Shown piece after piece: positions 1 through 7,997 of a stretch of 25,424 nucleotides of DNA. The translations under genes were made by a program, and so were the position numbers. The notes under the pieces were generated by a model. The model was not told the DNA's origin and did no database searches. It worked only from the letters and a program-made list of their open reading frames with translations. Each line of letters opens with the position of its first letter. The stretch's first letter is position 1. Origin of the DNA: a virus; IMG/VR virus record IMGVR_UViG_3300025698_000545, positions 1-25,424 of that record; one strand, given 5' to 3'.

Positions 1-665
1 ATCCGCTTGGCCTTATTCTTTAATGCTCGCTGGATTTGCTGGTCGGATGCTTTCTTCGGCAATCCCAATTCTTTTGCTACTTTCATCCGTCCAGTAGGTA
101 GCAGCTTCCTAAGTCCAGCGCCAAACGCATCCACACCAAGACTAAGTGCTGCACCGAAGAGCATGTTCTTGGCAGCTTCAGGAGAGCCGCCGATTTCTTC
201 TTTGCCCGATATAGCTTCCGCCGCCTGCTTGCCAACATTAACGGTTCCAAACGTCACAGCCGATTTAGCCGCTCTCGCAAGAGGCCCGACTACAGTAGGT
301 AATGCACCGGCGACAGTTGTAAGGGCCGCTATGTCCACCATTGCGGGTAGCATGTAGTTTTCTGTGAAACGCCCACCAGGAGAGGCCCAGTGTTTTTCTT
401 TTTCCGGGCCAAACAGTACATCCCCCGGCCCCATAGGCCCCAAGCCTTCGTGCTGGGACGGCATTGTATTTCGTTCCCAGAAACTCTTCTTGGGCTCCGT
501 GGACAGAATCTTACTCACGGTATCTCTGGGCTGAGTAGCCAAGATATCATCCACGACACTCTTCGCCTTTACCTGGTTGGGTACGGATACATCATTCGGA
601 TCATCAGGTCTGAATGTGTAGCTTCTCGGTTTAGTTGCTAATATATCGTCAACGACACTTGCCAT
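1..665 (-). CDS. Internal virion/ejection-type protein, N-terminal part, runs off window
   Basis: An open frame of 221 codons starts with ATG at 665-663 and has no stop before the window edge, so the 3' end is missing. The ATG overlaps the TAA of the upstream gene by one base (TAATG), which suggests coupled translation. The N-terminus carries three related short motifs: SVVDDILATKPR (residues 3-14), SVVDDILATQPR (36-47) and DTVSKILSTEPK (48-59). Residues about 105-130 are hydrophobic and alanine-rich, followed by an Ala/Gly/Lys-rich helical stretch. The last residues (about 196-221, around LGLPKKASDQQIQRALKNKAKR positions 200-221) resemble helices I and II of a J-domain; the HPD motif would fall just past the window edge. 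Its place as the last of a run of internal virion genes suggests an ejected protein, comparable in position to T7 gp15/gp16 or P22 gp16/gp20. No enzymatic domain is visible in this part. The function is inferred from position. Confidence 0.75.
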   Translation of the reverse strand, partial: MASVVDDILATKPRSYTFRPDDPNDVSVPNQVKAKSVVDDILATQPRDTVSKILSTEPKKSFWERNTMPSQHEGLGPMGPGDVLFGPEKEKHWASPGGRFTENYMLPAMVDIAALTTVAGALPTVVGPLARAAKSAVTFGTVNVGKQAAEAISGKEEIGGSPEAAKNMLFGAALSLGVDAFGAGLRKLLPTGRMKVAKELGLPKKASDQQIQRALKNKAKR

Positions 666-2044
666 TAGTAGCCTCTCATGGGATTGCCAAATGGAAGGTT
701 AGGCTTTGTTGTAAGTGGCTTCGTTGCTTTTCGCTGCTGTGGCTTTGAGAAATTAGACTCATTATCTTCTATCCATGTAAGTATCTTGGCGCTTATCAAT
801 GGGTCGTTCTTGCCTTTTTCATACGCCTCCCAGATTACATTGGACACGTACTCACCCGTGTCTTTTATGGTGGCATTCTTAACACCGAGCCAGATGTCGG
901 CTCCTATAAGTGGCGGCTTTTCTGTTCGGTGCTTCTTGTCCTTTGCAACGGGCTGTTTCATTTCTATCCCTGGCGGTGGCGGGGCAAGTTCAGGGGCCGC
1001 TGGCGGTAGTTCGGGAGCCATCCTTGGCCCCATGTTGTCCATCGCCGCTGGCGGTAGTTCAGGAGCCCTCATTGGCCCCATTATGTTGTCCAGCGCCGCT
1101 CCGCCTGTAGGGACAAAAACATTCCCCTGCATGGGCATAGACCTCGTGCCTGGGTTGGTGCTTATCCTTGGGTCATTTTCGTCCCAGGGGAACTGTTCCG
1201 CTCCAAAGCCCATGAGGCTCTTGCCGCCCTTAGTTTGCTGCTCTACACCCATGCGGGCATTCCACGTTTCGCGGAAATACGCCTGCTCCTCTTCTGTCTT
1301 TGCTCCAGCAGCAGCCTCAGCAGCTTTGTAATGAGCTATTAGTTTTTCTCTGGGGTACTGCGATTTAAAACCAAACCAAGCATCTTGGGGGGACTCTTCT
1401 ATTTTAGCAAGCTCACTATCGATAGTCTTATTGATACGGTCTATGCTCGCCTTCGGCAAGGTGTCTTCTAACCCCTCTCTTAGCCTGGCGTCATTCAATG
1501 CATCCGGGTCCCCCTGTGTGTTCCACGGGGTGGAGCCGAAGTTTATCTCAGTTCCCCCCTGCTTACCCAGTCTCATTAACTGCAACCATTCCGGTGAGCC
1601 TACAGGTATGTCGGGATTGTTATGAGCGTAACCTGCTACCTGGTCGCTAACAGATGGCGGTCTTTGAAATGCACTCGGAGACATTTCGCCAGTCATAGAG
1701 GATAACGCACCAGCCTGTTCTGAATTTGTAGTCTGGGCTGTATTTAATCGTAGATTCGCATTCATCCAACTCGACTCTGCATTCATCGCACCCGCTTGCT
1801 CGGTTGGACTCTGACCAGCACCACCACCAAGCAGAGAGGGTACGTCAATGCCAAGCTGCTTTGCACCCTGCTGGACAAAAGCTATTCTTTCGTTTTTGTC
1901 TGTGAACCTTTGGGATTCCTGCAACAACTTGCTCAGTGTAGCCATCTGCATCTGGGCAGTCTGTGATTTTATATTCTCAGTCCGCGCCCTGTATCCAGAA
2001 CCACCCTGGGTCAACCATTGTCCTATACCACTTAAAGCTCCCAT
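665..2044 (-). CDS. Putative internal virion protein (459 aa)
   Basis: The 459-aa protein starts at an ATG preceded by AAAGGA at good spacing (AAAGGATAAATCATG), 16 bases after the upstream gene. The first 60 residues are Gln/Ser-rich and probably helical. The middle is Gly/Ala/Gln-rich and of low complexity. Residues about 315-355 form a proline-rich segment with repeated APELPPAA units, encoded by a tandem DNA repeat at 996-1094. The C-terminal 100 residues are more ordered and end in a basic tail. I see no catalytic motif or membrane segment. Low complexity, alpha-helical content and a position between other putative ejection proteins fit the internal or ejected proteins of podoviruses such as T7 gp14/gp15 or P22 gp7/gp20. 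I do not recognise a named family, so the role rests on context. Confidence 0.7.
   Translation of the reverse strand: MGALSGIGQWLTQGGSGYRARTENIKSQTAQMQMATLSKLLQESQRFTDKNERIAFVQQGAKQLGIDVPSLLGGGAGQSPTEQAGAMNAESSWMNANLRLNTAQTTNSEQAGALSSMTGEMSPSAFQRPPSVSDQVAGYAHNNPDIPVGSPEWLQLMRLGKQGGTEINFGSTPWNTQGDPDALNDARLREGLEDTLPKASIDRINKTIDSELAKIEESPQDAWFGFKSQYPREKLIAHYKAAEAAAGAKTEEEQAYFRETWNARMGVEQQTKGGKSLMGFGAEQFPWDENDPRISTNPGTRSMPMQGNVFVPTGGAALDNIMGPMRAPELPPAAMDNMGPRMAPELPPAAPELAPPPPGIEMKQPVAKDKKHRTEKPPLIGADIWLGVKNATIKDTGEYVSNVIWEAYEKGKNDPLISAKILTWIEDNESNFSKPQQRKATKPLTTKPNLPFGNPMRGY
996..1094 (-). repeat. Tandem repeat encoding a Pro-rich linker
   Basis: Two adjacent units, 996-1043 (48 bp) and 1044-1094 (51 bp), are nearly identical and differ by a one-codon insertion and a few substitutions. 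On the minus strand they encode repeated MGP..APELPPAA blocks. A degenerate third copy follows on the low-coordinate side. The units keep the reading frame, so the array probably works as a flexible, length-variable linker. Confidence 0.75.
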
Positions 2045-2060
2045 GATTTATCCTTTACAA

Positions 2061-2942
2061 TTATGACCCAAGTTTGGTCCCGTAAGCATTCCCAAATCCA
2101 CCAGCAAAACTATTAAGCAGTGAATAGCCCAGTCCAGCACCAGAAACATTGCCCGAAGATGAAGACGAGCCGTAAGGCTGACCGACAAGAGCCATTAGTA
2201 TCTCAAGGTCTTGTGGATTAGTTAGATTGTACTGCTCGGCAAACTGTTGGATCGCCAGATTCAGTTCCGCCTGTCGCTGCTGTTGTTCAGCCGAACCCAG
2301 ACCGTAGACCTGCCCCAAAGCACCGAGCTTGGCCGACGCCTCCTGTGTGGGTTGGGAACCGTAAGCCATTGCAGGTGATACAGCCGATAACGCCCGGCCA
2401 GCCTTCGCTTCCTCTATCGTCCTATTGGCCTCACTGGCATTCCACGCCAGTTCACTTCTCTTTGTGCCCAGCCAGTCGCCCAGGTCCTGTGCGGCCTCAG
2501 ACTCTTCGTTAGCGCGGGCGGAAGACCAGTAACCAGGACCAGCGTATGCCTCCTGAACAGCGGGCCTTACGTCCGTTGCAAACGTCTTACGGGCGGGATT
2601 CTCTATTACGTTCCTGTAATAATCGCCTACCTGCTGGTCGGTTATAGGTGAAGCACCCGTATCGCCGGACAGTAGCCCCTGTAGCGCCTGGCCGGTTTCG
2701 CCGTACATGGGTATGTCCTTATACGCCGATAGCGAATCGAGAAACCCCTCAGCCCCAGACCATACGCCTGTCTGTGCGGCATTAGGGTCTGCAAGCCTCT
2801 CTCCTGTATAATCAGTCATCCAGTCGCCAGCACCGATAGATGGGGTATAGGCGTCGTAGAGTTTCTTTTTTGTCTCTCTGTCTTCCGGTGTGTACTGTGT
2901 AGTGGAAGACTGTTGACTTGAACTGGCTGGCTTTGTACTCAT
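2061..2942 (-). CDS. Putative internal virion/DNA-ejection protein (293 aa)
   Basis: The 293-aa protein begins at an ATG that overlaps the stop of the upstream gene in an ATGA. Its N-terminus (about 20 residues) is Ser/Gln/Thr-rich and probably disordered. Residues about 25-230 look alpha-helical, with many Ala, Gln and Glu. The C-terminus is Gly/Ser/Asn-rich, with a SSSSSGN run and a GGFGNAYG stretch that could interact with membrane. No signal peptide, Walker motif or lytic domain is visible. Size, composition and place right after the GNAT-fold gene match ejection proteins such as T7 gp14 or P22 gp7, but I cannot assign a family from sequence alone. Its mRNA is tightly coupled to the genes on both sides. 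Confidence 0.7.
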   Translation of the reverse strand: MSTKPASSSQQSSTTQYTPEDRETKKKLYDAYTPSIGAGDWMTDYTGERLADPNAAQTGVWSGAEGFLDSLSAYKDIPMYGETGQALQGLLSGDTGASPITDQQVGDYYRNVIENPARKTFATDVRPAVQEAYAGPGYWSSARANEESEAAQDLGDWLGTKRSELAWNASEANRTIEEAKAGRALSAVSPAMAYGSQPTQEASAKLGALGQVYGLGSAEQQQRQAELNLAIQQFAEQYNLTNPQDLEILMALVGQPYGSSSSSGNVSGAGLGYSLLNSFAGGFGNAYGTKLGS

Positions 2943-3352
2943 TTTACGTTCCTCGTAAACCTGTAAAGACCGTCTTTAACGTCTTCTGTCTCAAACTTGT
3001 ATCTTTTTGTCAATAAAACTGCTACGCGGGGATTCAATGTGCCGCACTTCACAACCTCACAGCCGCGACTTGCCGCCCAACTCAATAGCCCCTCGAACAT
3101 AAACCGGGAATACCGAAAGCCCCTGCGGGCCTGAGCTTGGGCAACCCAGACATGAGAGCCCTCGTCGTAAGCTACCAATATCGCTTGTATAAATCCATTC
3201 TCTGACGCTACAGCACAAAAAGTCTTATCTGGCCGGTCCCTCATGCCTTTAATAAGAGTAAGGTAGACATCATCAAGCGGCTCGTCAGCCATAATAAACC
3301 ACGGCACAAACCACTTGGCCATATCAGGATTGTCTTCTCTTGTGATTCTCAT
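2939..3352 (-). CDS. GNAT-fold protein, T7 gp13-like internal virion protein
   Basis: The 137-aa protein shows a compact GNAT-like layout: an N-terminal helix pair, a central strand around FCAVASENGFIQAILVAY (residues about 45-62), the segment RGFRYSRFMFEGLLSWAASRGC (about 77-98) in the place of the acetyl-CoA-binding loop and helix, and a C-terminal KRYKFETE strand. The Q/RxxGxG/A loop is not canonical, so catalysis is uncertain. T7 gp13 is 138 aa, belongs to a family related to acetyltransferases and sits just before the internal core genes gp14-16. The length, the fold-like pattern and the position here all agree with that. The start overlaps the tailspike stop (ATGA). The alternative is an active acetyltransferase that modifies a tail or host component. 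Confidence 0.6.
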   Translation of the reverse strand: MRITREDNPDMAKWFVPWFIMADEPLDDVYLTLIKGMRDRPDKTFCAVASENGFIQAILVAYDEGSHVWVAQAQARRGFRYSRFMFEGLLSWAASRGCEVVKCGTLNPRVAVLLTKRYKFETEDVKDGLYRFTRNVK

Positions 3353-5682
3353 TTGACTTTCTTTTCAAGCGGTTCAATCCTCTTTTCGAGATTCTCGATC
3401 TGAGCCGCCTGCTCCTTAATCGCACCGAGCATTATTGATATCAACGCTGTAGTCTCCGCACCATCGGCGGCGATATGTTTTACATCATTCACATCGCACC
3501 AGTAAGGAACATCATTACCGTCCCTCGGAAGCACTATCGACTCCCATTTCTCTTTTGTTTCATTGTACTTGTCTTTCGTCGCTGGTTTGTATACCGCCTT
3601 CGGCATCGTCGCATAATCCAGCATTGGAACGCCGTATACAGTTTTTTTGGATTTGTGAGGCTTGATCGCTTTTAGTGCCTCCACGTCAGACACCTTACTT
3701 CCGTCCTGAAGCTCAACTCCTTCATCGAACCAGCCCAGGCATCCCCTGTCTGTCAGCGTCTTATATGATATATCACCCCAATACGTACTCGCATTTCCGA
3801 AGTTCTGACTTCCAGCAGTTCCCGGCATTACATGCCCAGTTGATCCAAGTTTCATCACCCCCACTCGTGCACCACTGCTCCATGTATCGAACTGGAATCC
3901 GAAATTACTAGCGGCAGACGACAAATTCCTAATCTTACCCACCATATTCCCGCCATCAGAGTCGGTAAAGCCTATCCACACGCCCTCGCCCACTGTCCCA
4001 TTTTGCCCAGTGCAAACCAACTGAAGTGATTGGGCTCCACCAGCATTTCCTCCACCAGCAGCAGTGACGACTACATCACCTGCAACCGTAGTTACCCCAG
4101 TCACGTTCACGTCCTGCGTGAAAGTAACATCGCCACCATCTTCTATCTGAATCGCATCAGGGTCGCCTGTAGAGCCAAGATACTTATTGTTGCCGATTCG
4201 GATACTGCCATCGTAATAAAGTATATTGTCTTTCGCAGTCGAGTTGTCGGTAAAGACCGTACCTCTGGCTGCATTACTAAACCTGCCTATCGTAAAATAG
4301 TTTTCATAGGCGTTGGTATCGCAAATGATACCATTCACGTCCGCCCCCCCAACACCAATATCGACATAATATATATCGTTGGATGCGTCTGTTCTAAGCG
4401 CCGTTCCATCGTTTGGCTCGCCGATAGTCAAATGCCACTCATTGCCGTATGTATAATTCCCTCCCCTTATCTCGAAAAGGGGATTGGCCGTAGTCGTTAA
4501 GCTGTGATTGTTCTTTGATGTTATTATGTTCTGAGCGAATGTCTTACCTGCCGACGCATTTACATAGAAGTAATAGCCATCGGCTATAGACCCATTGATC
4601 TCCATGAAAGTCAATATATTCGCGCCGAAGCCACCTGACGTATCGTCGAACTCAACAAGTATATCTCCACCGCCTACAACGACATTGAAAAACATATTAC
4701 ATTGACTTATCGACGGGCCTGATGGGTCTGTATACAATTCACTTGACGGTGCAAATTTTAACGCAGTCCCAGTGCCATAGTAGACAAGTTCGCCATTGAA
4801 CTCCCACGTCGTTAGCATCTGGCTGTCTATTACAAGTCCATCACTGGCCGCAATATCCGCCAAGTTCCATAGAATTCTAACGCCATCAAAGCGAACCACT
4901 GCACCCTCAAGGGGAGGGACAGTAACAGTTGTAGTGCAAAGTATTGTTGCGTAATCGTCAGTTGCCCCAGTGCCCTTACCGCCGCCTATCACCCAAAGAT
5001 TCGCTCTCTTGGATACCATTGTGGCAAACGCTTCATCAAGTCCATCTGTCGTACTTGACGAAATGTCTACCGATGCTCCATTTGGCTCATAGACCTGCCA
5101 TGTACCATTACCTGTATTCACCATGAGAACAGATCGCCACAGATTGTTGGCGGTGTAGCTCAAGACACTTTTCCCATCCGACGAAATACCTAATCTGTCG
5201 GTGTTGTAGGTGCGAAGCACAAAATCCTGCTCAGTGATAGTCCCGACGCCGCCATACGAATCCCTGTTAGCGAAGAGATACGCATCACCACTCCCTGCGT
5301 ACAATCCAAGCCACGCATCACCACTGATGGTTGCGTTAGCATCAATCATCTTACCGCCGGTGGGAACAGCTATATTCAGAGCGCCAGTCATCGTAGTTAC
5401 CCCAGTCACGTTCACGTCCTGCGTGAAAGCAACATCGCCACCATCTTCTATCTGAATCGCATCAGGGTCGCCTGTAGAGCCAAGATACTTATTGTTGCCG
5501 ATTCGGATACTGCCACTGAATATGCCGTCTACGCTATAAAGAGTTTTCCATTGATACGCAGCCAGACCAAGATAGAGCGTACCGTCAGTACCCGGCTTCA
5601 TATCGGTATAAGTGATTGTGCCATAAGCACAAGGGCACAACAATAATACTAAGATGGCTCCACAACAAATTTGTCTACCCAT
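3349..5682 (-). CDS. Tailspike/tail fibre with beta-helix-like body and C-terminal coiled coil
   Basis: I chose the ATG at 5682-5680 (777 aa) because AAGGGA lies 9 bases upstream; an in-frame upstream extension has no such site. Residues 1-21 look like a signal peptide (MGRQICCGAILVLLLCPCAYG), which is odd for a virion protein. Residues about 50-100 contain an IRIGNNKYLGSTGDPDAIQI / GGDV.FTQDVNVTGVTT module. It recurs around residue 490, encoded by a 124-bp repeat. Residues about 200-480 are rich in Gly, Asn, Asp and short beta strands and resemble a right-handed beta-helix tailspike, possibly a depolymerase, though I see no clear catalytic triad. The C-terminus (about 650-777) resembles the chaperone/trimerisation end of S74-type fibres and finishes in a coiled coil (IKEQAAQIENLEKRIEPLEK), but the usual SDxRLK autocleavage motif is not evident. 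It overlaps the 88-aa gene by 34 bases. Confidence 0.8.
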   Translation of the reverse strand: MGRQICCGAILVLLLCPCAYGTITYTDMKPGTDGTLYLGLAAYQWKTLYSVDGIFSGSIRIGNNKYLGSTGDPDAIQIEDGGDVAFTQDVNVTGVTTMTGALNIAVPTGGKMIDANATISGDAWLGLYAGSGDAYLFANRDSYGGVGTITEQDFVLRTYNTDRLGISSDGKSVLSYTANNLWRSVLMVNTGNGTWQVYEPNGASVDISSSTTDGLDEAFATMVSKRANLWVIGGGKGTGATDDYATILCTTTVTVPPLEGAVVRFDGVRILWNLADIAASDGLVIDSQMLTTWEFNGELVYYGTGTALKFAPSSELYTDPSGPSISQCNMFFNVVVGGGDILVEFDDTSGGFGANILTFMEINGSIADGYYFYVNASAGKTFAQNIITSKNNHSLTTTANPLFEIRGGNYTYGNEWHLTIGEPNDGTALRTDASNDIYYVDIGVGGADVNGIICDTNAYENYFTIGRFSNAARGTVFTDNSTAKDNILYYDGSIRIGNNKYLGSTGDPDAIQIEDGGDVTFTQDVNVTGVTTVAGDVVVTAAGGGNAGGAQSLQLVCTGQNGTVGEGVWIGFTDSDGGNMVGKIRNLSSAASNFGFQFDTWSSGARVGVMKLGSTGHVMPGTAGSQNFGNASTYWGDISYKTLTDRGCLGWFDEGVELQDGSKVSDVEALKAIKPHKSKKTVYGVPMLDYATMPKAVYKPATKDKYNETKEKWESIVLPRDGNDVPYWCDVNDVKHIAADGAETTALISIMLGAIKEQAAQIENLEKRIEPLEKKVK
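4087..4210 (-). repeat. Direct repeat copy A inside tailspike gene
   Basis: The 124 bases match 5392-5515 with one difference by my alignment (T at 4125 against C at 5430). The offset is 1305 bases, a multiple of three, so both copies are read in the same frame. It encodes the second IRIGNNKYLGSTGDPDAIQI module. Confidence 0.93.
5392..5515 (-). repeat. Direct repeat copy B inside tailspike gene
   Basis: This is the partner of 4087-4210 and encodes the N-terminal module of the tailspike. The single mismatch changes one amino acid (Ala here, Thr in the other copy). Confidence 0.93.
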
Positions 5683-5915
5683 ACATCTGATTCCCTTCTT
5701 TGGACTCGCACGTAAGTGCCATCCATATAAAATCGCCAACTACCGTTCGTCAACTCGTCACCCATTGGTATAATAGTCCCACCCGTCGGTATCTCGTTCG
5801 ATTGAGTAAGATTTACAATGTCCCTCTGGAGTAGCTTTAGGTATTGTTCAAGGTATAGCCTTAAATCGTTCAACTCTGTAGGGCAGGGAGGTATTTCGCC
5901 AGTTAAAAGGCTCAT
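5649..5915 (-). CDS. Small virion-associated protein, unknown (88 aa)
   Basis: The 88-aa protein starts at an ATG overlapping the stop of the hub gene (ATGA), with GGAGG seven bases upstream. Residues about 12-40 form a likely amphipathic helix or short coiled coil (LNDLRLYLEQYLKLLQRDIV). Residues about 55-85 look like beta strands (GSWRFYMDGTYVRVQRRESD). A short helix followed by a small beta domain is typical of trimeric tail adaptors or short fibre connectors. Position between the hub and the tailspike fits a connector that joins the two, or a P22 gp26-like closure role. I do not recognise the family. Confidence 0.65.
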   Translation of the reverse strand: MSLLTGEIPPCPTELNDLRLYLEQYLKLLQRDIVNLTQSNEIPTGGTIIPMGDELTNGSWRFYMDGTYVRVQRRESDVWVDKFVVEPS

Positions 5916-7996
5916 CTGTTTTCCTCCACGTAAGGCTCAAGCAGTCCATACCGGCGTATATGAAAGTCGTTGCCGCTGTCATTGGTAAAACGCGCCTGTA
6001 TTCTTTTGGAACTCCTTTCAATATATATAACATATTGCTCGAAGCTGCTTGTCAGTGTGGTTGCTGAATTGCTTGTCCAACTCCCATTGTCGAGCTTCCA
6101 GTCTATTACTACGCTTGTGCCTTTAGCCTCAAATAGAATCCCCGGCCACCGCTTATATTTATCGGGTAGTTCGAGGTCTACCACTGGAGTGTAGTGAGCA
6201 GAAGAAAAAGCTGTGCCACCGTAAGAAGTGATATCGGAAGCAAACTTGTAAATGTACCCATCGGAATCACCGATGTATAGGGCGTCTTTTGAAGATACTT
6301 GCTGGACGGATTGATTGTATGTGGAGCCAGTAGCATCGAATATAACCGCACCTGTCGTTCCGTCGAGAGCCGGTGTGTCGGTGGATAAATCAGAATAGCC
6401 CGTTCCCGTACTCTCCGACGGCTGTAGATAGCACTTACAGCATACTCCCGCCGCATCGGCTACTATACTCACATCTGTTACTGTGAAGTAATGCGTTCCA
6501 CTGGGAAAATTACCAGACAGCGAACCATCTACGAACCGTATTATCTTATTGGAGTAATCGGTGTCGTCCCCAACCAACTGCGTACAGTCTCCCGTCTTCG
6601 TTGTGAAACACATAAATAAGCCGCCCGCACTAAACTCGCAATCGGTAAAGTCAAGCGTACTGTCTATCGTTGTGAAGTCCAACTCGTTAGAGGTTAGATC
6701 GCCCTTGAGGGTGTCGCCATACCTCAGCGTAACATCGCCCGCAGCGTTCGTATCGTCGGCAGCCGAGTATAACGAAACTATATTCAGAGCGGCCTGATAA
6801 GAGTCACCGGTTATAAGTGTGCTTGCCGTTATGAGTGAAGCTGCTGTTATCCCGCCGCTTGTATACTTATCGGTAAAATCATGGGATGTCCACGTATCCT
6901 GCTGGGTATCGTAACCGTATGCCTTTGTGATATACTCACTACCATCCGGTACAAAGAATATCCAGAGCATCTTGCCTTCGGGTCCGAAAGCCATCCACGC
7001 CCTATTGATATAATCTGTTTCAAAGTCAGAGAGGAGGTTGTCGTGTATCTTATCACCTATCCTCTTCTTTACACTACCGCCATAATAGGTATAGACGTTA
7101 TAATCGTTGCCAATGAAGTAGTGTATGTTCTCCCTTGAAACCAACAGGTGGGAGCTTAACAGTCCAAGGGACTGTATCATTGGGCGGGGTTCGAAGACTG
7201 TAGTACCGCCAACATAATTCATCGACCAGATGGAGTTGGTCTGATAAATGATGTAGTCAAGACCGAGAGGGGCCGACCAGACATTGTAGCCGCCTGTGTC
7301 CAGTAGATCAACGAAACCCGAACCCGTCCCCGTCCACGTCTGTATCTTGCCGGCAGTCGGCCATTGTATTCTCTGTCTGGACTGTATCCACGACTTGCCG
7401 GAAGAACTGTAATTGTACGGGCTGATATGCAATAGCCGCGTTCTTGTCGTTCCGACCTGAAGCGCCCTGTGCTGTGTGCCGTCGTGATAGCCGCCTGCGC
7501 CAACGAGGTCGGCAAAGTCGACTTCCTGTTGCCCCGCCCATCTTTGGATATTAGACAGCCCCCCATCGCACAGAATAAGATGGTGATACGCCACGGCCCT
7601 GTTGGGATTATCGTCTAAATATATGGCCGTATCGTTGTGGCCAACCTCAACCCAACTTACAGGATTGCTTATCGCAGACGACATCGTAAGACCAGACTGG
7701 GTAATATCGTTCCATGCACTGGTTACATTGTTGTGCTTGTATATTTTTGACGCCGTACATGCTATCGTATGAGACGCACCGTTTATCTCTGTGAACTTCA
7801 GGACTGCAAGAACTACTTCGCCGCTATTAAGGCCTGAAGACAAGTCCACTGCCGCAAAACCTTGTGCCGTCTTGACCAGACCGCGGGCGTACAGGATGTT
7901 CTTACTGCCAGGCGCAGCCTCCCTTAGGTCGAGCATATTGTCCGGCAATAGAGAATTAAGTCCTCTGTCCGGTGCATTTGTTAGTATCTGCGGCAT
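5912..7996 (-). CDS. Tail hub/nozzle or stabilisation protein (P22 gp10 / T7 gp12-like)
   Basis: I chose ATG 7996-7994 (694 aa): it lies one base after the TAA of the upstream gene and has GGGGA seven bases before it. The protein is beta-rich, with recurrent blade-like patterns such as WVEVGHNDTAIYLDD, LLVSRENIHYFIGN, KMLWIFFV and TKAYGYDTQQDTWTS, the kind of repeats seen in beta-propeller tail tube proteins. The N-terminus (MPQILTNAPDRGLN, residues 1-14, then a LLPDNMLDLREAAPGSKN-type region) resembles the opening of P22 gp10-like tail stabilisation proteins, which also describe loaded parameters of a hub. It should form the lower tail, below the adaptor encoded at 15874-16557. In related phages the two genes are normally near each other; here the sugar cassette and a fibre gene lie between them. 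The exact family is inferred. Confidence 0.75.
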   Translation of the reverse strand: MPQILTNAPDRGLNSLLPDNMLDLREAAPGSKNILYARGLVKTAQGFAAVDLSSGLNSGEVVLAVLKFTEINGASHTIACTASKIYKHNNVTSAWNDITQSGLTMSSAISNPVSWVEVGHNDTAIYLDDNPNRAVAYHHLILCDGGLSNIQRWAGQQEVDFADLVGAGGYHDGTQHRALQVGTTRTRLLHISPYNYSSSGKSWIQSRQRIQWPTAGKIQTWTGTGSGFVDLLDTGGYNVWSAPLGLDYIIYQTNSIWSMNYVGGTTVFEPRPMIQSLGLLSSHLLVSRENIHYFIGNDYNVYTYYGGSVKKRIGDKIHDNLLSDFETDYINRAWMAFGPEGKMLWIFFVPDGSEYITKAYGYDTQQDTWTSHDFTDKYTSGGITAASLITASTLITGDSYQAALNIVSLYSAADDTNAAGDVTLRYGDTLKGDLTSNELDFTTIDSTLDFTDCEFSAGGLFMCFTTKTGDCTQLVGDDTDYSNKIIRFVDGSLSGNFPSGTHYFTVTDVSIVADAAGVCCKCYLQPSESTGTGYSDLSTDTPALDGTTGAVIFDATGSTYNQSVQQVSSKDALYIGDSDGYIYKFASDITSYGGTAFSSAHYTPVVDLELPDKYKRWPGILFEAKGTSVVIDWKLDNGSWTSNSATTLTSSFEQYVIYIERSSKRIQARFTNDSGNDFHIRRYGLLEPYVEENR

Positions 7997-7997
7997 A

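Noticed and set aside
678-1331. 217-codon plus-strand frame with Gly/Ser repeats
   Set aside because: Mirror of the Pro-rich repeat in the minus-strand virion gene; no independent support.
5848-6033. 61-codon minus-strand frame across the hub/88-aa junction
   Set aside because: Overlaps two supported genes in a different frame; an alternative product is not needed.
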